Source: Unio delphinus
Lineage: Eukaryota > Mollusca > Bivalvia > Unionida > Unionidae
DNA length: 64,000 nt
Direction of reading: 5' to 3'
Assembly (NCBI GenBank): GCA_029339505.1
Contig: JAQISU010000156.1
Coordinates: forward strand, 575,001 to 639,000
Part shown: piece after piece, positions 52,356 through 62,855 of the stretch
How positions within the stretch are numbered: position 1 is the first letter of the stretch
How the letters are laid out: the number at the start of each line of letters is the position of its first letter
Made by a program: the position numbers and the translations under genes
The notes under the pieces: model-generated
What the model was told of the DNA's origin: nothing
What the model saw: the letters and a program-made list of their open reading frames with translations, nothing else
Database searches by the model: none

Positions 52356-52404
52356 ACGATTTTTCTCGATTTTTCATTGAATTAGAATCAATCAATTATA
52401 TATA

Positions 52405-52944
52405 ATGTCATATAGTGTTATTAGCGTTACGTTAACTCCTGGTCAAATCAAAAAATTGCAATCAGAATCGGCTAAAAAATGTGGAACCACAATCACGTTG
52501 AAACCCAGCCAAATGACTGGTGGTGAAAATAAATTATCGCTGACAACTCGTCAGGTGAAACATTTCAATGATGCTTTCAAGGATAAAAAGGGAGTTCAGA
52601 TTACTCTCTCTGCGGCTGCTATTAAAAATATGATGAAAACAGGCGGTATATTTCCATTGTTAGCTGCAATACCAGCATTGATTGCAGCAGCAGCCCCAGC
52701 GGTGGCTAAAGCAGCAGCGTTAGGAGCCGTTGGTACTGCAGCAGGAATGGCACTTAAGAAGGCAGCTGGACAAGGATATAAAAAAAAGAGACGATCCGTT
52801 CAAGGATTGGGTCTAAGACTACCAGGAACCCCGTATTCTTGGTACAGCGGAAAAGGTCTAAGACTACCAGGAACCCCGTATTCATGGTACAGCGGGAGAT
52901 CCGTTCACGGATCAGGCCTGAGACTACCAGGAACGGTTTATTAA
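52405..52944 (+). CDS. core/pX-like virion protein (E2)
   Basis: 179 aa; MTGG-E candidate protease site at 37-41, long hydrophobic Ala-rich segment 80-118, basic KKKRR, and GLRLPGTPYSWYSG repeats at the C-terminus. The gene ends 14 nt before the protease ATG; a longer protease frame would read through these repeats in another frame. Confidence 0.65.
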   Translation: MSYSVISVTLTPGQIKKLQSESAKKCGTTITLKPSQMTGGENKLSLTTRQVKHFNDAFKDKKGVQITLSAAAIKNMMKTGGIFPLLAAIPALIAAAAPAVAKAAALGAVGTAAGMALKKAAGQGYKKKRRSVQGLGLRLPGTPYSWYSGKGLRLPGTPYSWYSGRSVHGSGLRLPGTVY

Positions 52945-52958
52945 TTCAGAAATCTTCG

Positions 52959-53405
52959 ATGGTTCCAATGTCCAATTTTGATTTAATGGATGCGGCTAAA
53001 AAACTAGTGATTAAAAATTTCAGAGGTGTTTTTATGAAAGATCAATTACCACATCAACCAAACAAAACTGAAACAGGTATTATTAATCTCGATAACAGCA
53101 CCGGACCTGGTACTCACTGGGTTGCATACGCTATTGATCCACGTGGGATTGTTTATTTCGATTCATATGGATTAGCCCCACCAAAAGAGTTTATGCGGTA
53201 TATAAAAACCCTTCCAATGAAGACTTGGTATTCTACGCTACCAACACAACAAATCAATGACCCACCAATATGTGGCAGTGAAGTATTAAATGTCCTTGAT
53301 GCTATTTCTAACTCCTTGGGTAACCCAAGGGGAAAACCACCTCATATTGTCGTTAATGACTACACTAGTAATCGCTTTTTAGAGAGAGAAAGAGTTTTAC
53401 AATAA
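52959..53405 (+). CDS. adenain-like cysteine protease (E2)
   Basis: 148 aa with His53, Asp68, Gln97/98, Cys105. Differs from E1 by Met for Leu near residue 79 and little else. Start chosen at the Met-Val-Pro-Met shared by both copies, just after the core-protein stop; the upstream sequence differs by a small deletion in E2. Confidence 0.9.
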   Translation: MVPMSNFDLMDAAKKLVIKNFRGVFMKDQLPHQPNKTETGIINLDNSTGPGTHWVAYAIDPRGIVYFDSYGLAPPKEFMRYIKTLPMKTWYSTLPTQQINDPPICGSEVLNVLDAISNSLGNPRGKPPHIVVNDYTSNRFLERERVLQ

Positions 53406-53406
53406 C

Positions 53407-54450
53407 ATGATTGATATTTGGGGAAGACCTCTGAAACCCAAACCCGATGACACTGCAACCCCTGATTCTATCAAGGATATAACAAAAAAAATTAAAGATG
53501 AAATCGCTGAGACGTTAAATTTAACAAGTGTTGACCCGAATGAAATAGTTGTATTTCAAGACAAACAGGGTAAATTGAAATCTAGTAATATTTCTCTGGA
53601 TGATATTTTAGTTAAACAACAAAACGCAATCGGGAACACCGTTGCGCTATTTTCCGATCAGGGTAAATTGAAAACCAGTAATATTTCTCTGGATGATATT
53701 TTAGTTAAACAACAAAACGCAATCGAGAACACCGTTGCGCTATTTTCCGATCAGGGTAAATTGAAAACCAGTAATATCTCTCTGGATGATATTTTAGTTA
53801 AACAACAAAACGCAATCGAGAACACAGTTGCGTTATTTTCCGATCAGGGTAAACTCAAACCGGGTGTACTCGTTTCGACGATTACAGATCGATTAAAAAT
53901 TCTCAACGATGAGTTAAACAATTCTGTGGTTGTACTAGCAACACTTGAATCTAGAATTGAAGAACACATAAAACAGTTTATATCATTTCGTAGAAATATC
54001 ATTGATAAATTTATTGGAACCCCGTTAGATAAAATTGAACTAAAACTCCCTGATATTAAAAAATCCATCGATGAGACGAAAACTTTCATCGGAGACATGA
54101 AAGGGGATGCAACGAGGATGATAACAGCCATTGAAAAAACAAAAATTCCTCATGAGAAAACCAACAACTTAGTATACACGATCCAACACGGATCATTTGA
54201 GTGGACACCTACAAACAACACATTAGATATCACTGCAACCGTTAAGGGTATTTATCGATTAACACTAGTAACACCATTATCTCAATTTAATATTTCATCG
54301 TCCAGTTCATCCGGGGTCAATAATACAATTTCAACGATCATCGACAAGAATACAACTGAAAAGTTTACAATCGCATCTACTGATAAAAATTTGGTTAGGG
54401 TCTCAACAACGTGGTATGTGGAATTCGTAGCGGATTTAAGTAAATCGTAA
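53407..54450 (+). CDS. fibre-like protein with repeated coiled-coil module (E2)
   Basis: 347 aa, uninterrupted. N-terminal MIDIWGRPLKPKP, then three tandem 31-aa modules (GKLKTSNISLDDILVKQQNA...; 93-bp units from 53568, 53661, 53754 to 53846) against one in E1, then a longer coiled coil, then a Ser/Thr-rich beta-type C-terminal domain of ~90 residues. Variable shaft length with constant ends is what a fibre or spike would show; the role is inferred. It starts 1 nt after the protease stop. Confidence 0.72.
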   Translation: MIDIWGRPLKPKPDDTATPDSIKDITKKIKDEIAETLNLTSVDPNEIVVFQDKQGKLKSSNISLDDILVKQQNAIGNTVALFSDQGKLKTSNISLDDILVKQQNAIENTVALFSDQGKLKTSNISLDDILVKQQNAIENTVALFSDQGKLKPGVLVSTITDRLKILNDELNNSVVVLATLESRIEEHIKQFISFRRNIIDKFIGTPLDKIELKLPDIKKSIDETKTFIGDMKGDATRMITAIEKTKIPHEKTNNLVYTIQHGSFEWTPTNNTLDITATVKGIYRLTLVTPLSQFNISSSSSSGVNNTISTIIDKNTTEKFTIASTDKNLVRVSTTWYVEFVADLSKS

Positions 54451-54479
54451 TTGAAAACGCTAGCGTATTTAAAATAAAA

Positions 54480-55124
54480 ATGATTTCATCATCGCAATAT
54501 CGCTATGATCAGGTCAGAGAGTATCAAACTAGACTCAAAACCTTGTCTGAGGAGTATGAATTGAAAATTAAAAAATATCGCAGGAGAATTACCGCAATTG
54601 ATGTTACTGTGTACGCTGTGAGTGGTGTAATCACCGGAGCTGGTATTATACTGTCTTCAGTGACAATGATGGCCCCGATAGCTGTTCCAATTTGCATTTC
54701 TGCGGCAACAACAATCGCTGGAATAATTTCAATAATCACAAAAAAAATATCCTCATGCAGCCAACGGAAACTACAAGACTACATAATTCAATTTCATGTT
54801 GTGTCCACTGCATACTCGCAATTATCCTCATTGATATCGTCATCGCTCGATGATACAATTATATCAGAGAGTGAGTTTTCAGCGAGGGTAGATATATATG
54901 ATTCTGCGATGTCAAAATTAGAAATACATCATGAATATAATAACAATGACAACACAGATGGAATTACTTCAACAAATAGTGGAGAACACAAGCCAAGTAC
55001 AAACAAGCATGATCTCAATAACCTCAACGAATCCAGAATTCAGTGTGAATTTCCCCTCTCCGGTCCCAGTAAAGGAGATAGCGCTAGCAAAATTACGAGT
55101 ATACCACAGTTGGCCAAATATTAG
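54480..55124 (+). CDS. putative two-helix membrane protein (E2)
   Basis: 214 aa, hydrophobic segments ~38-62 and ~64-87, polar Asn/Ser-rich tail overlapping the penton frame by 194 nt. Upstream TTGAAAACGCTAGCGTATTT at 54451-54470. Function unknown. Confidence 0.7.
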   Translation: MISSSQYRYDQVREYQTRLKTLSEEYELKIKKYRRRITAIDVTVYAVSGVITGAGIILSSVTMMAPIAVPICISAATTIAGIISIITKKISSCSQRKLQDYIIQFHVVSTAYSQLSSLISSSLDDTIISESEFSARVDIYDSAMSKLEIHHEYNNNDNTDGITSTNSGEHKPSTNKHDLNNLNESRIQCEFPLSGPSKGDSASKITSIPQLAKY

Positions 55125-56298
55125 GTCAAAATCATTTGGTGGTCAACAACCCAATAATTCACTGGTATTTGCAAATAAGAATAAACCCGACGGTACCCCA
55201 GACTGGAATGTTGTTTCCATACCAACCGGATCATATCAAATTGAACAAATCAATAATGAATTCGCGCGTAGAATAAAATCGATTACTGGAGTAGAGTCAA
55301 AAATCGCTATAACAGTTCATGAACCAACACTATCATCTGCCATTGAAATAAACTCAGAAGAATACGTCGTAGATATCTATCAAAGCTCAATAAGAACAGT
55401 ACTAGGATGGCCTGAATTACCACCAAAGGGGGAAACCGTTGATTTACCAGAACCTCAAAAAACCGATTATATCACAGACAGGATAAAATCTGATAATCCA
55501 GTAAAGAGTTATATAGATTACAGTATTGCTAGAATCTTTTTTGCTCTTGACACTATAGATAAGGGAGGGAAATATCTTTTTGTTAACGAACTTAAAATCG
55601 CTGAAAATTTCACAGCAATGAATAATGATTTTTCACTGTTGTTAATACCCCTTAAATCCGGCTCTCTTACCCGAGATGAATTTATCAGTGTCGTAGAAAC
55701 ATGTAACAAAATCATCAATGACATGGAAACATTTAATTCACAAATTATTCAAGAGATATTAGATGACAGTAATCCTACAACAAGAACAATTTTTGCAGGA
55801 GGCAAGGGCATCCCCGTCAAGGATATACCAACAGTCAAACTACCAGGATATACTATCTTAGAACTACAAAAATCTCTCAGTGATGCCATCGATATTGGTT
55901 TTAAAATAATTCATGATGCGTGGAAAAAAGCAACATCACCGGAAATAAAAATCCTGACCCATAATAATGACCCAGATGGTGGTGGCAGGCATATCGCTCC
56001 GTTCAATGTGAATATTTCAACGGTGATTGCGCTCAATTTAGTATGTGATGTGATCGAAGGAAGCTATCAAATAAATTTAGAACGATCAAATCAAGCTCAG
56101 CAGGGATATATTTTGTATTCATTTGCACCAACAGCTCCTCCAGGGTTTTTATTAATTGAGTCCCCGGTGAATCCAGTCTATATGCGATGTCATAATAATT
56201 CATTAACCAGAATTAATTTCAAACTCACTGACCAGTCTAATAATCTGATTGATTTACAAGAGGAGGTTTTACAAATTAGTCTGTTTGTAAAGTCGTAG
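54931..56298 (+). CDS. penton-like minor capsid protein (E2)
   Basis: 455 aa. N-terminal ~150 and C-terminal ~130 residues nearly identical to E1; the middle (~155-305) is strongly diverged. Contains IPTGSYQIEQINNEF and the C-terminal YSFAPTAPPGFLLIESP. The first 194 nt overlap the membrane-protein gene. It ends 17 nt before the right TIR. Confidence 0.72.
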   Translation: MNIITMTTQMELLQQIVENTSQVQTSMISITSTNPEFSVNFPSPVPVKEIALAKLRVYHSWPNIRSKSFGGQQPNNSLVFANKNKPDGTPDWNVVSIPTGSYQIEQINNEFARRIKSITGVESKIAITVHEPTLSSAIEINSEEYVVDIYQSSIRTVLGWPELPPKGETVDLPEPQKTDYITDRIKSDNPVKSYIDYSIARIFFALDTIDKGGKYLFVNELKIAENFTAMNNDFSLLLIPLKSGSLTRDEFISVVETCNKIINDMETFNSQIIQEILDDSNPTTRTIFAGGKGIPVKDIPTVKLPGYTILELQKSLSDAIDIGFKIIHDAWKKATSPEIKILTHNNDPDGGGRHIAPFNVNISTVIALNLVCDVIEGSYQINLERSNQAQQGYILYSFAPTAPPGFLLIESPVNPVYMRCHNNSLTRINFKLTDQSNNLIDLQEEVLQISLFVKS

Positions 56299-56315
56299 TG
56301 ATTTTCGTCGTAGTG

Positions 56316-56632
56316 ATTTACATGACCCTCGAACACGATATCGTATCGGACTGGATCAAATATTCGGTTAACCCATAGCAGCAGAGAGGGTGAGTGACAA
56401 CGACGTTGTAGTCCCTTTTCCCAAAAAATGTAATAGTTGAAAAGTTTTTGATTTCATTAATTTCATTGATTTTTTCATAATTGTTTTTGGGACCTAATCC
56501 ATGATTCACACACACATTTGGGACCTGATGTCATTGACTTTTGGGTCTGATGTCATTGGTTTCATTGATTTTAAGCGTGATTTCAGTGAAAACTTGTCTA
56601 AAAATGTTGTCCGGTTCACCCTCTCTGCTGCT
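56316..56632 (-). repeat. E2 right terminal inverted repeat
   Basis: Keeps the internal inverted copy of the terminus at 56377-56394 (AGCAGCAGAGAGGGTGAG), lost from the left TIR. It ends CTCTCTGCTGCT, followed by CCATG. Confidence 0.92.
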
Positions 56633-56945
56633 CCATGTCATACTATGTTAAATCCATCCTTCCCATAACATTTATTGGTATTATGTCCTTCCCATTTCAT
56701 ACTTTGTTAGTACATGCTTCCCATATCATATTATGATTTTACATCCTTCCCATGTCATACTATGTTAATCCATCCTTCCCATAACATTTATTGGTATTAC
56801 GTCCTTCCCATGTCATACTTTGTTAGTACATGCTTTCCATATCATATTATGATTTTACGTCCTTCCCATGTCATACTATGTTAGTACATCCTTCCAATAT
56901 CATGTTATGGTATTACGTCCTTCCCATGTAACACTATGTATTACG
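56633..56945. repeat. ~58-bp satellite array, part right of E2
   Basis: Continues the array of 41205-41413; the first five bases are the right target duplication CCATG. About five units. Confidence 0.9.
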
Positions 56946-58008
56946 TTTTTCTCTTGTTATACATAGTTGATCTCAAATGAATAATGATTTAATATTGAAT
57001 TTATTAAACGAGTTGAATAGTGTCCAGCTTTTGCTCATGACCCGTTCAAGATTCGTTTTATCGCATAGATTTTATTTCAGATGGAAATTAGTGAGATAGA
57101 AAGAATAACAAATAATTTCGTTCATTCCGACAGACGTCACACATTTAATTTGTTGTGCGTAAAAATCACTCATTCATAAAGAAATATGCATACAAACTCA
57201 TTCATACATACTAAAAGAATGACAGAACCAAACATTTAGGTAAATATCCAATGCCTCACAGATGACGTCTTTTGAACTAGTTCTGTTATGTTCCAATATG
57301 TATCTCTTATTGTGCGGAATTAATTAATCGCCAACAAAATGATAGCGCGCATAGATACCAGATCATGTATTGTTTCCTTCTAACCAACGATTGGACCAGT
57401 CAATCTACCTATTTATTTCCATTCATTAAAACATATACATGCACATCAGCCATTGTAATGTACAGTGGTCTAAATGAATTACAATAGTCTCGAATGTCCT
57501 GATGTACTATAATAATTCAATACAGAATGTCCCAAATGAGTTTACAATATTTTTCAAATAACATGTTAACAATTCCAGTGAATAATTTTAATAAATAATT
57601 CATATTTAGTTATATTTGAACACAGCTGTAAATTATGATAACATATGTGATTTCAGTGACTGATTTGAGATGGATGGGATGGGATGAATTACTTGTTTAT
57701 AAAATTCATATTTATACACATTTTCCCTTTAGCTACATGTGACTCATTCTAATGGAGACTTACAATCAAATTATAAACAAGTCTTTTTTAAAAGAATTTT
57801 CTAATGTAAAACGTTATATCAACATGTTATTTACGGCTTACAATCATGGACAAAAGTTAGACATGTAGATATCCTGTTTACAATTAGGTATTAAAAAAAA
57901 AACTACAATATACAATTAGGGACAAAAGATAACACTAAAATATACACAGCAAAGTGGAAATGAAGAATGAAGCATATTTGTTCTCTTTAAAATAGTATTA
58001 TGTATATA
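56946..58008. other. no gene recognised
   Basis: AT-rich host DNA, no features identified. Confidence 0.5.
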
Positions 58009-58164
58009 CACACACATACATATATACATACATACATACGTACATACATACATACATACATACATACATACATACATACATACATACATACATACATACA
58101 TACATACATACATACATACATACATACATACATACGTAGGTACGTACGTACGTACGTACGTACG

Positions 58165-58200
<36 letters not shown>

Positions 58201-58204
58201 TACA
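58009..58204. repeat. (CATA)n-(CGTA)n-(CGTG)n compound microsatellite
   Basis: Starts with CATA tetranucleotides, then GTAC/CGTA steps, then CGTG steps up to 58202. Long frames across it on both strands are spurious. Confidence 0.96.
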
Positions 58205-58679
58205 AACATACATACACGCATAGACGGACAGACATATAATAAATTCCTGATATAAGAAATGGAAGTCTATGCACCTGGAACGAATTACACAAATTACCGT
58301 TTTTATGTTTCTCTACCTGTTTTTGCAACCATTTAAATATTACACTCATTTATTAAATAGTCACCTTCTTTTCGTGGCCAACCAATAAGTGTTTCATAAT
58401 GAACTCTTAACAGTTGCTGCTTAAAGCGGTCACTGGAACATATCAACCGTATCCGAGCTAATTGTTACTTTAAAGCTACACAATCGCTTCTAAATTGACT
58501 TTGAAAGGAAATACTCCAGGTAAATTGTCATTCGTTTATACACCTGTTCCCACCTACTTTTATTTGCTTTATGTTGGGGAAGGGTTTAATTTTTGTTTTA
58601 CTATAATAAACGTATTCATTAAGATGAACATAAAATCAGTTCTACTCCGAATATGCAGAACCTTATCCCATTTGAATTA
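58205..58679. other. no gene recognised
   Basis: No coding or repeat signal that I can name. Confidence 0.5.
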
Positions 58680-58945
58680 TTGGACAATTTTTATCAGTAT
58701 TTACTGCCTAAGTTTACCAAATTAAACTTATTCAACAGTCTATATCAGTGTTTACTGCCTAATTATATAACATCTGACTTATTATACAATTGATATCAGT
58801 GTTTACTGCCTAATTATATAACATCTGATCTATTATACAATTGGTATCAGTGTTTACTGCCTACGTTTATTAAACTGGAGATATTTCACAATTTATATCA
58901 GCGTTTATCAGACTGGAGATATTTCACAATTTATATTATTGTTTA
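58680..58945. repeat. ~58-bp degenerate tandem repeat
   Basis: Five units sharing ATATCAGTGTTTACTGCCTA at irregular ~55-65 bp spacing. Confidence 0.8.
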
Positions 58946-59575
58946 CTGTTGCCATGGATAACGAGCTTATCTGGCATTGGAATGTCAGCAATGGTTGGAG
59001 CACAGCAACTTGTGATGAGAAGGTGCTTGCTCTCGGACAAGAGGGGTTTTCATGTTTATTCATAGATATGAGTCTGTCTTTCAATCCCTTGGGAGGTCCA
59101 GCAAATTTGTCAATCAGTACTGTCTTCACTGCAATGCCGACACCAGCCTCACGGTGCTTTTCACATCCTCGACCGCTCAAAAAGAAAATGCATCCGTATC
59201 CCTTTTCACAGAATTCGCCCTCTCCTGCAAGCCGGGTCTCGCTTAATGCATCAATGTCCACGTTGTTTCTGACTAGTTCCTTTACGATTTATTCTCTGGG
59301 GACTTTCAGTATCGTCTCTGTCGAGTAAGGTGCGTTCATTCCATGCGCTTTCCCTTGCTGGTTTGGGGTTGTAGAATTACGTGCCTCCCTATGTGTCGTA
59401 AGAGGCGACTTAGTATACTCAACCTGCTTGCCGTGGATTGCATCAAGTATCAGTGGAGGAAAGGATCCTGGTATTTGAACAGATGCTTTCCGATGCAATA
59501 CACTGCTTAGTCCTCTACTTATCCTTGAAATGGCGATTGGGATGGACCCGGTCTTGATAAATCGGCTGGTCACGC
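58940..59575 (-). pseudogene. LINE endonuclease (APE-type) fragment
   Basis: On the minus strand: MNAPYSTETILKVPRE (~59345-59289), then DIDALSETRLAGEGEF with the catalytic Glu (~59258) and GVGIAVKTVLIDKFAGPPKGLKDRL (~59135-59070), then the frame degrades at 58950. Start of an exonuclease-endonuclease-phosphatase domain of a LINE, possibly RTE-like. No RT follows. Confidence 0.75.
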
Positions 59576-59859
59576 CGAGCCCGCGGAAGTCTTTTTTTAC
59601 TTACTCATCTTCTTTATCTTTCTTGTATTTCTCTTGATACTATCATTACCCTTACATTCTACAATCTTCTCCACTATCGTTAACAACAATCCCAAAACAA
59701 AGACGGACGCTCAAACACATACAGATGGACTTGATTCTACATCCAGTAAAAACGCCCCTCATTACCAACCACTGAACAACACGGCATCTAATAAAACAAC
59801 TTTCATTAATAACCCACCACAGAAATCACCAAGAAATAAACCCAAATCGCAATGAAATA

Positions 59860-60756
59860 AGCAGCCAAAGGGGTCTGATGGCCCCATCAGACTCCATAAC
59901 AGGATTGGAGACATTGAGAGCACGGATGCAGAAGAACTGCTCCATGTATTCAAGGAGGTTCCAAACCTACCAACAAGTAATAACCTCCGTACTTCCTCCA
60001 GTGAAATAACCACACAGAATGCCGCACCAAAAAGTCTAACCTAGCTCCACAATCTCCAGCTTAACCTTATAATGAAGAACACCATCATACAATGGAAATG
60101 TCGATGACTTACAGTCAACTACAATGATATTCTCCTGCTTTTAAACAAACATAATCTTGCAGAATTATTTCTACAGGAAACATTATTGAATGAGATGGAT
60201 AACATTACACTTAACAACTACTCCCGTTTAACACCTACTTTCAAAATGTTGACTGGGCCTCAGAAGGAGTTTCTGTGTGTGTAAACGATGAAGCCCCTCA
60301 TATCATTATCCCTCTAAACACAAATTTGCAAGACTTTGCTGTATGTGTCACTCGCAATCGAGTCATTACCATATGCTCTATTTGCATACCACCAAACACC
60401 AACCTAGTACCAAACAAATTAGACAATCGTCTTCAGCAACTTTCTGCGTCCATTGTTTTACTCGGTGATTTTAATGTAACATACATTTTATGGGGATCAA
60501 ATCATATACGTTACAGAGGTCACAAAATAAACTTCATTTCTAGACATGATTTGTGTCTTTTGACACCAAATCACCGATATATTTACACACAGGAACGGAT
60601 ATATACACGTGTATAGATTTGACAATTTGCTCTTCTTTGCCGCTTTTGGACTATACTTGGAAGGTCGCTGATGACTTTCACAGCAGTGACCACTTTCCAA
60701 TCTCCCTTGAAAATATGAACTCTAAACTTGATGACGCAATTCAACAATTGAATTCC
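59860..60756 (+). pseudogene. Jockey-type LINE endonuclease fragment
   Basis: Several frames with shifts: an N-terminal IIQWKCR near 60090, LQETLLNEMDN near 60175, then IPPNTN...SIVLLGDFNVT (~60395-60480) and DLTICSSLPLLDYTWKVADD followed by SSDHFPISLEN (~60617-60717). The SDH motif is the catalytic His site of APE-like endonucleases. The sequence breaks off at a telomere-type repeat. Confidence 0.8.
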
Positions 60757-60787
60757 CTAACCCAAACCCTAACCCTAACCCTAACTA
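60757..60787. repeat. interstitial telomere-type repeat (CCCTAA)n
   Basis: Four to five imperfect CCCTAA units (CCCTAACCCAAACCCTAACC...) directly at the end of the LINE fragment. Confidence 0.9.
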
Positions 60788-61131
60788 TCCGCTTCAGGAT
60801 GGTTAGTAACTCCTGTGTCTTCTCGCTACCAAAACAAGACGATAAGGAGCGCTCTGACTAGTTTGGGCCGTAGCGACAAAAATTGTGCAACGGATTTGAT
60901 ATCTTTTTTAAGGGCACAATTTTCAAAAAGCATTATGGATAGTGTGATACATGGTATAGGTGGTGTGTGAGAATATGTTTGAGGTTTCATCATTGTTTGA
61001 ACTCAGTGCTAACAAAAGGCATTTGGAATAGTGTGTTTGGGGTGTTGAATAATATAGGTGCTATATTGGATATTTTGACTTCTCAGTTTCATCTCTTTAT
61101 TCTCCACAATACCATTATCATCTGAGTGTTG
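60788..61131. other. no gene recognised
   Basis: Non-repetitive host DNA; nothing identified. Confidence 0.5.
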
Positions 61132-61322
61132 ATTGTATGTATGTATGTATGTATGTATGTATGTATGTATGTATGTATGTATGTATGTATGTATGTATGT
61201 ATGTATGTATGTATGTATGTATGTATGTATGTATGTATGTATGTATGTATGTATGTATGTATGTATGTATGTATGTATGTTTGCATGCATGCATGCATGC
61301 ATGTATGCATGTATGTATGTAT
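61132..61322. repeat. (GTAT)n microsatellite
   Basis: About 45 GTAT/ATGT tetranucleotides with a few GCAT variants at the right end. Spurious frames on both strands. Confidence 0.97.
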
Positions 61323-62855
61323 GTGTCACAGAATTAGAAAAATTAACTTGGCTATGCCTTAGAAATATTTGACTATTTTTTGTTGTACATGATTACAACG
61401 TTTTCTAGGGTGAAGACGTGTTTTTCCAGGTAAGCGACTGAACTAGCATGTATCTCGCCGGAAATTACTTGCGAAGAGGGACATTATAAACATAATACGC
61501 ACGTTTATTTCCCTGAATATTACTCACTGTGTTATGGATTTAAGCAAGATCAATTTATAACCGACACACTGATTGTTTTGGATCTCGTCGAGGAGTGCAC
61601 GTTCTCCATTGTGTTCTTAAGCCATAGGGGTGAATGTTAAATTTATATTTTTTAATTTGATATGCGAAGCGTACTGGGTTTGTAATATTATATCGTGTTA
61701 TATCGTGTAATTATTCATTTATTACAACGCAGATGTGAACTGTGATTTACAAGTTGCTATTAAAGTTTGATATATTATCATATTTCTAGAGATATTTTTT
61801 TAGAACCAATTATTATTACCAGTTTTGGTTTTATTGTAGCTGACAAGTTTATATGACAGTAGAGTTGACGAGAATAGCTGTCTAAATGTATGTAGGTATG
61901 TCTGTACATGTGGTGGAGACACGACTGTAGACGTAGCTAATTCAAGGGTGTTGTATGGTGTCTGTACGTGTGTATAGATATAACTGTACATGTGGTGGAG
62001 ACACGACTGTAGAAGTACCTAATTACAGGGTGTTGGATGGTGTCTGTACGTGTTTATACATATGGTGGATCTATGAAGGGTGCGAGCGGCCGATACAAGT
62101 ATGGGCCAACCCAAGGACTTAGTGAAGTGAAACTGTGCGGTTTATCAGTTTATGAATCGTACGACTGTACAAGGGTCGAGAAGTATATGTTTGTTCCAAT
62201 TGTTGTTTCGATTGGGTTCATTTTCAATTGACATGAGATTATTGTGAATCTTAGTTGTATTCTAGGAGATTTATATGAATCTCACTTACAGTGCAGAACT
62301 TTTGAAACATATCTGAATATTTATTTATTTAAAACATATCTGAATATTTATTTATTTAAAACATATCTGAATATTTATTTATTTAAAACATATCTGAACA
62401 TCTTGGGATTGTTTAAATCTCAATCCTAATCTATACAAGAAATTATGTGAATATCTTACAATGCATAATATTATTTGAAACATATTTGAATACCTTTAGA
62501 TTGTTTGTGTCTTAATCGTAGTCCATATGTGAAATTATGTGGATATCCTACATTGCATACTATTATTTGAAACGTATATGATAATCCAGTAGGTTTCTTG
62601 AATCTGTATTTCAGATTGATATATTTTTAGTTTAATTTCAATGTGTGAATGATTGTATAGAGTGATTGGATCAATTGTATGTTGACAGCGTGTGAAAATC
62701 ATTATAAAAAACATCATATATTTTTCTTTACTAATTAAATTCATAAATTTCCATCTTTCACACATTGTGTTTCAGTTATTCATTTAATCCAAAATCCACT
62801 CGGTTGCGAAGAGGAAAGACATTCGGCAAAATCACAATTAAAATCTTTCTGTTAC
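61323..62855 (+). mobile_element. possible solo LTR related to the Gypsy element
   Basis: Begins TGTCACAGAATTAG, the first 14 bases of the LTR at 29767, and ends near TTTCTGTTAC, close to the end of that LTR (TTCTGTTACA), preceded by ATTCATTTAATCC as there. The interior is not alignable by eye. It contains two ~80-bp units (61900-62045) and three 27-bp units (62309-62390). No clear duplication at its borders. Left border lies in a microsatellite, as with the full element. Confidence 0.5.

Larger units (their letters stand above)
41414..56632. mobile_element. E2: intact Polinton/Maverick-like element, inverted relative to E1
   Basis: 15.2 kb, same gene set and order as E1 but reversed. TIRs of ~305-317 bp; CCATG duplicated at 41409-41413 and 56633-56637. 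Every gene broken in E1 (integrase, HNH-like, fibre-like) is open here and the zinc-protein Cys is present. Proteins are mostly near-identical to E1, with local divergence in the penton, the coiled-coil protein, the HNH-like protein and short capsid loops. Different insertion sites and duplications show two independent integrations. Confidence 0.93.

Noticed and set aside
57916..58349. Long open frames of Tyr/Val/Cys/Met or Thr/His/Ile repeats
   Set aside because: Translations of a tetranucleotide microsatellite on both strands; the same applies to 61009-61372.
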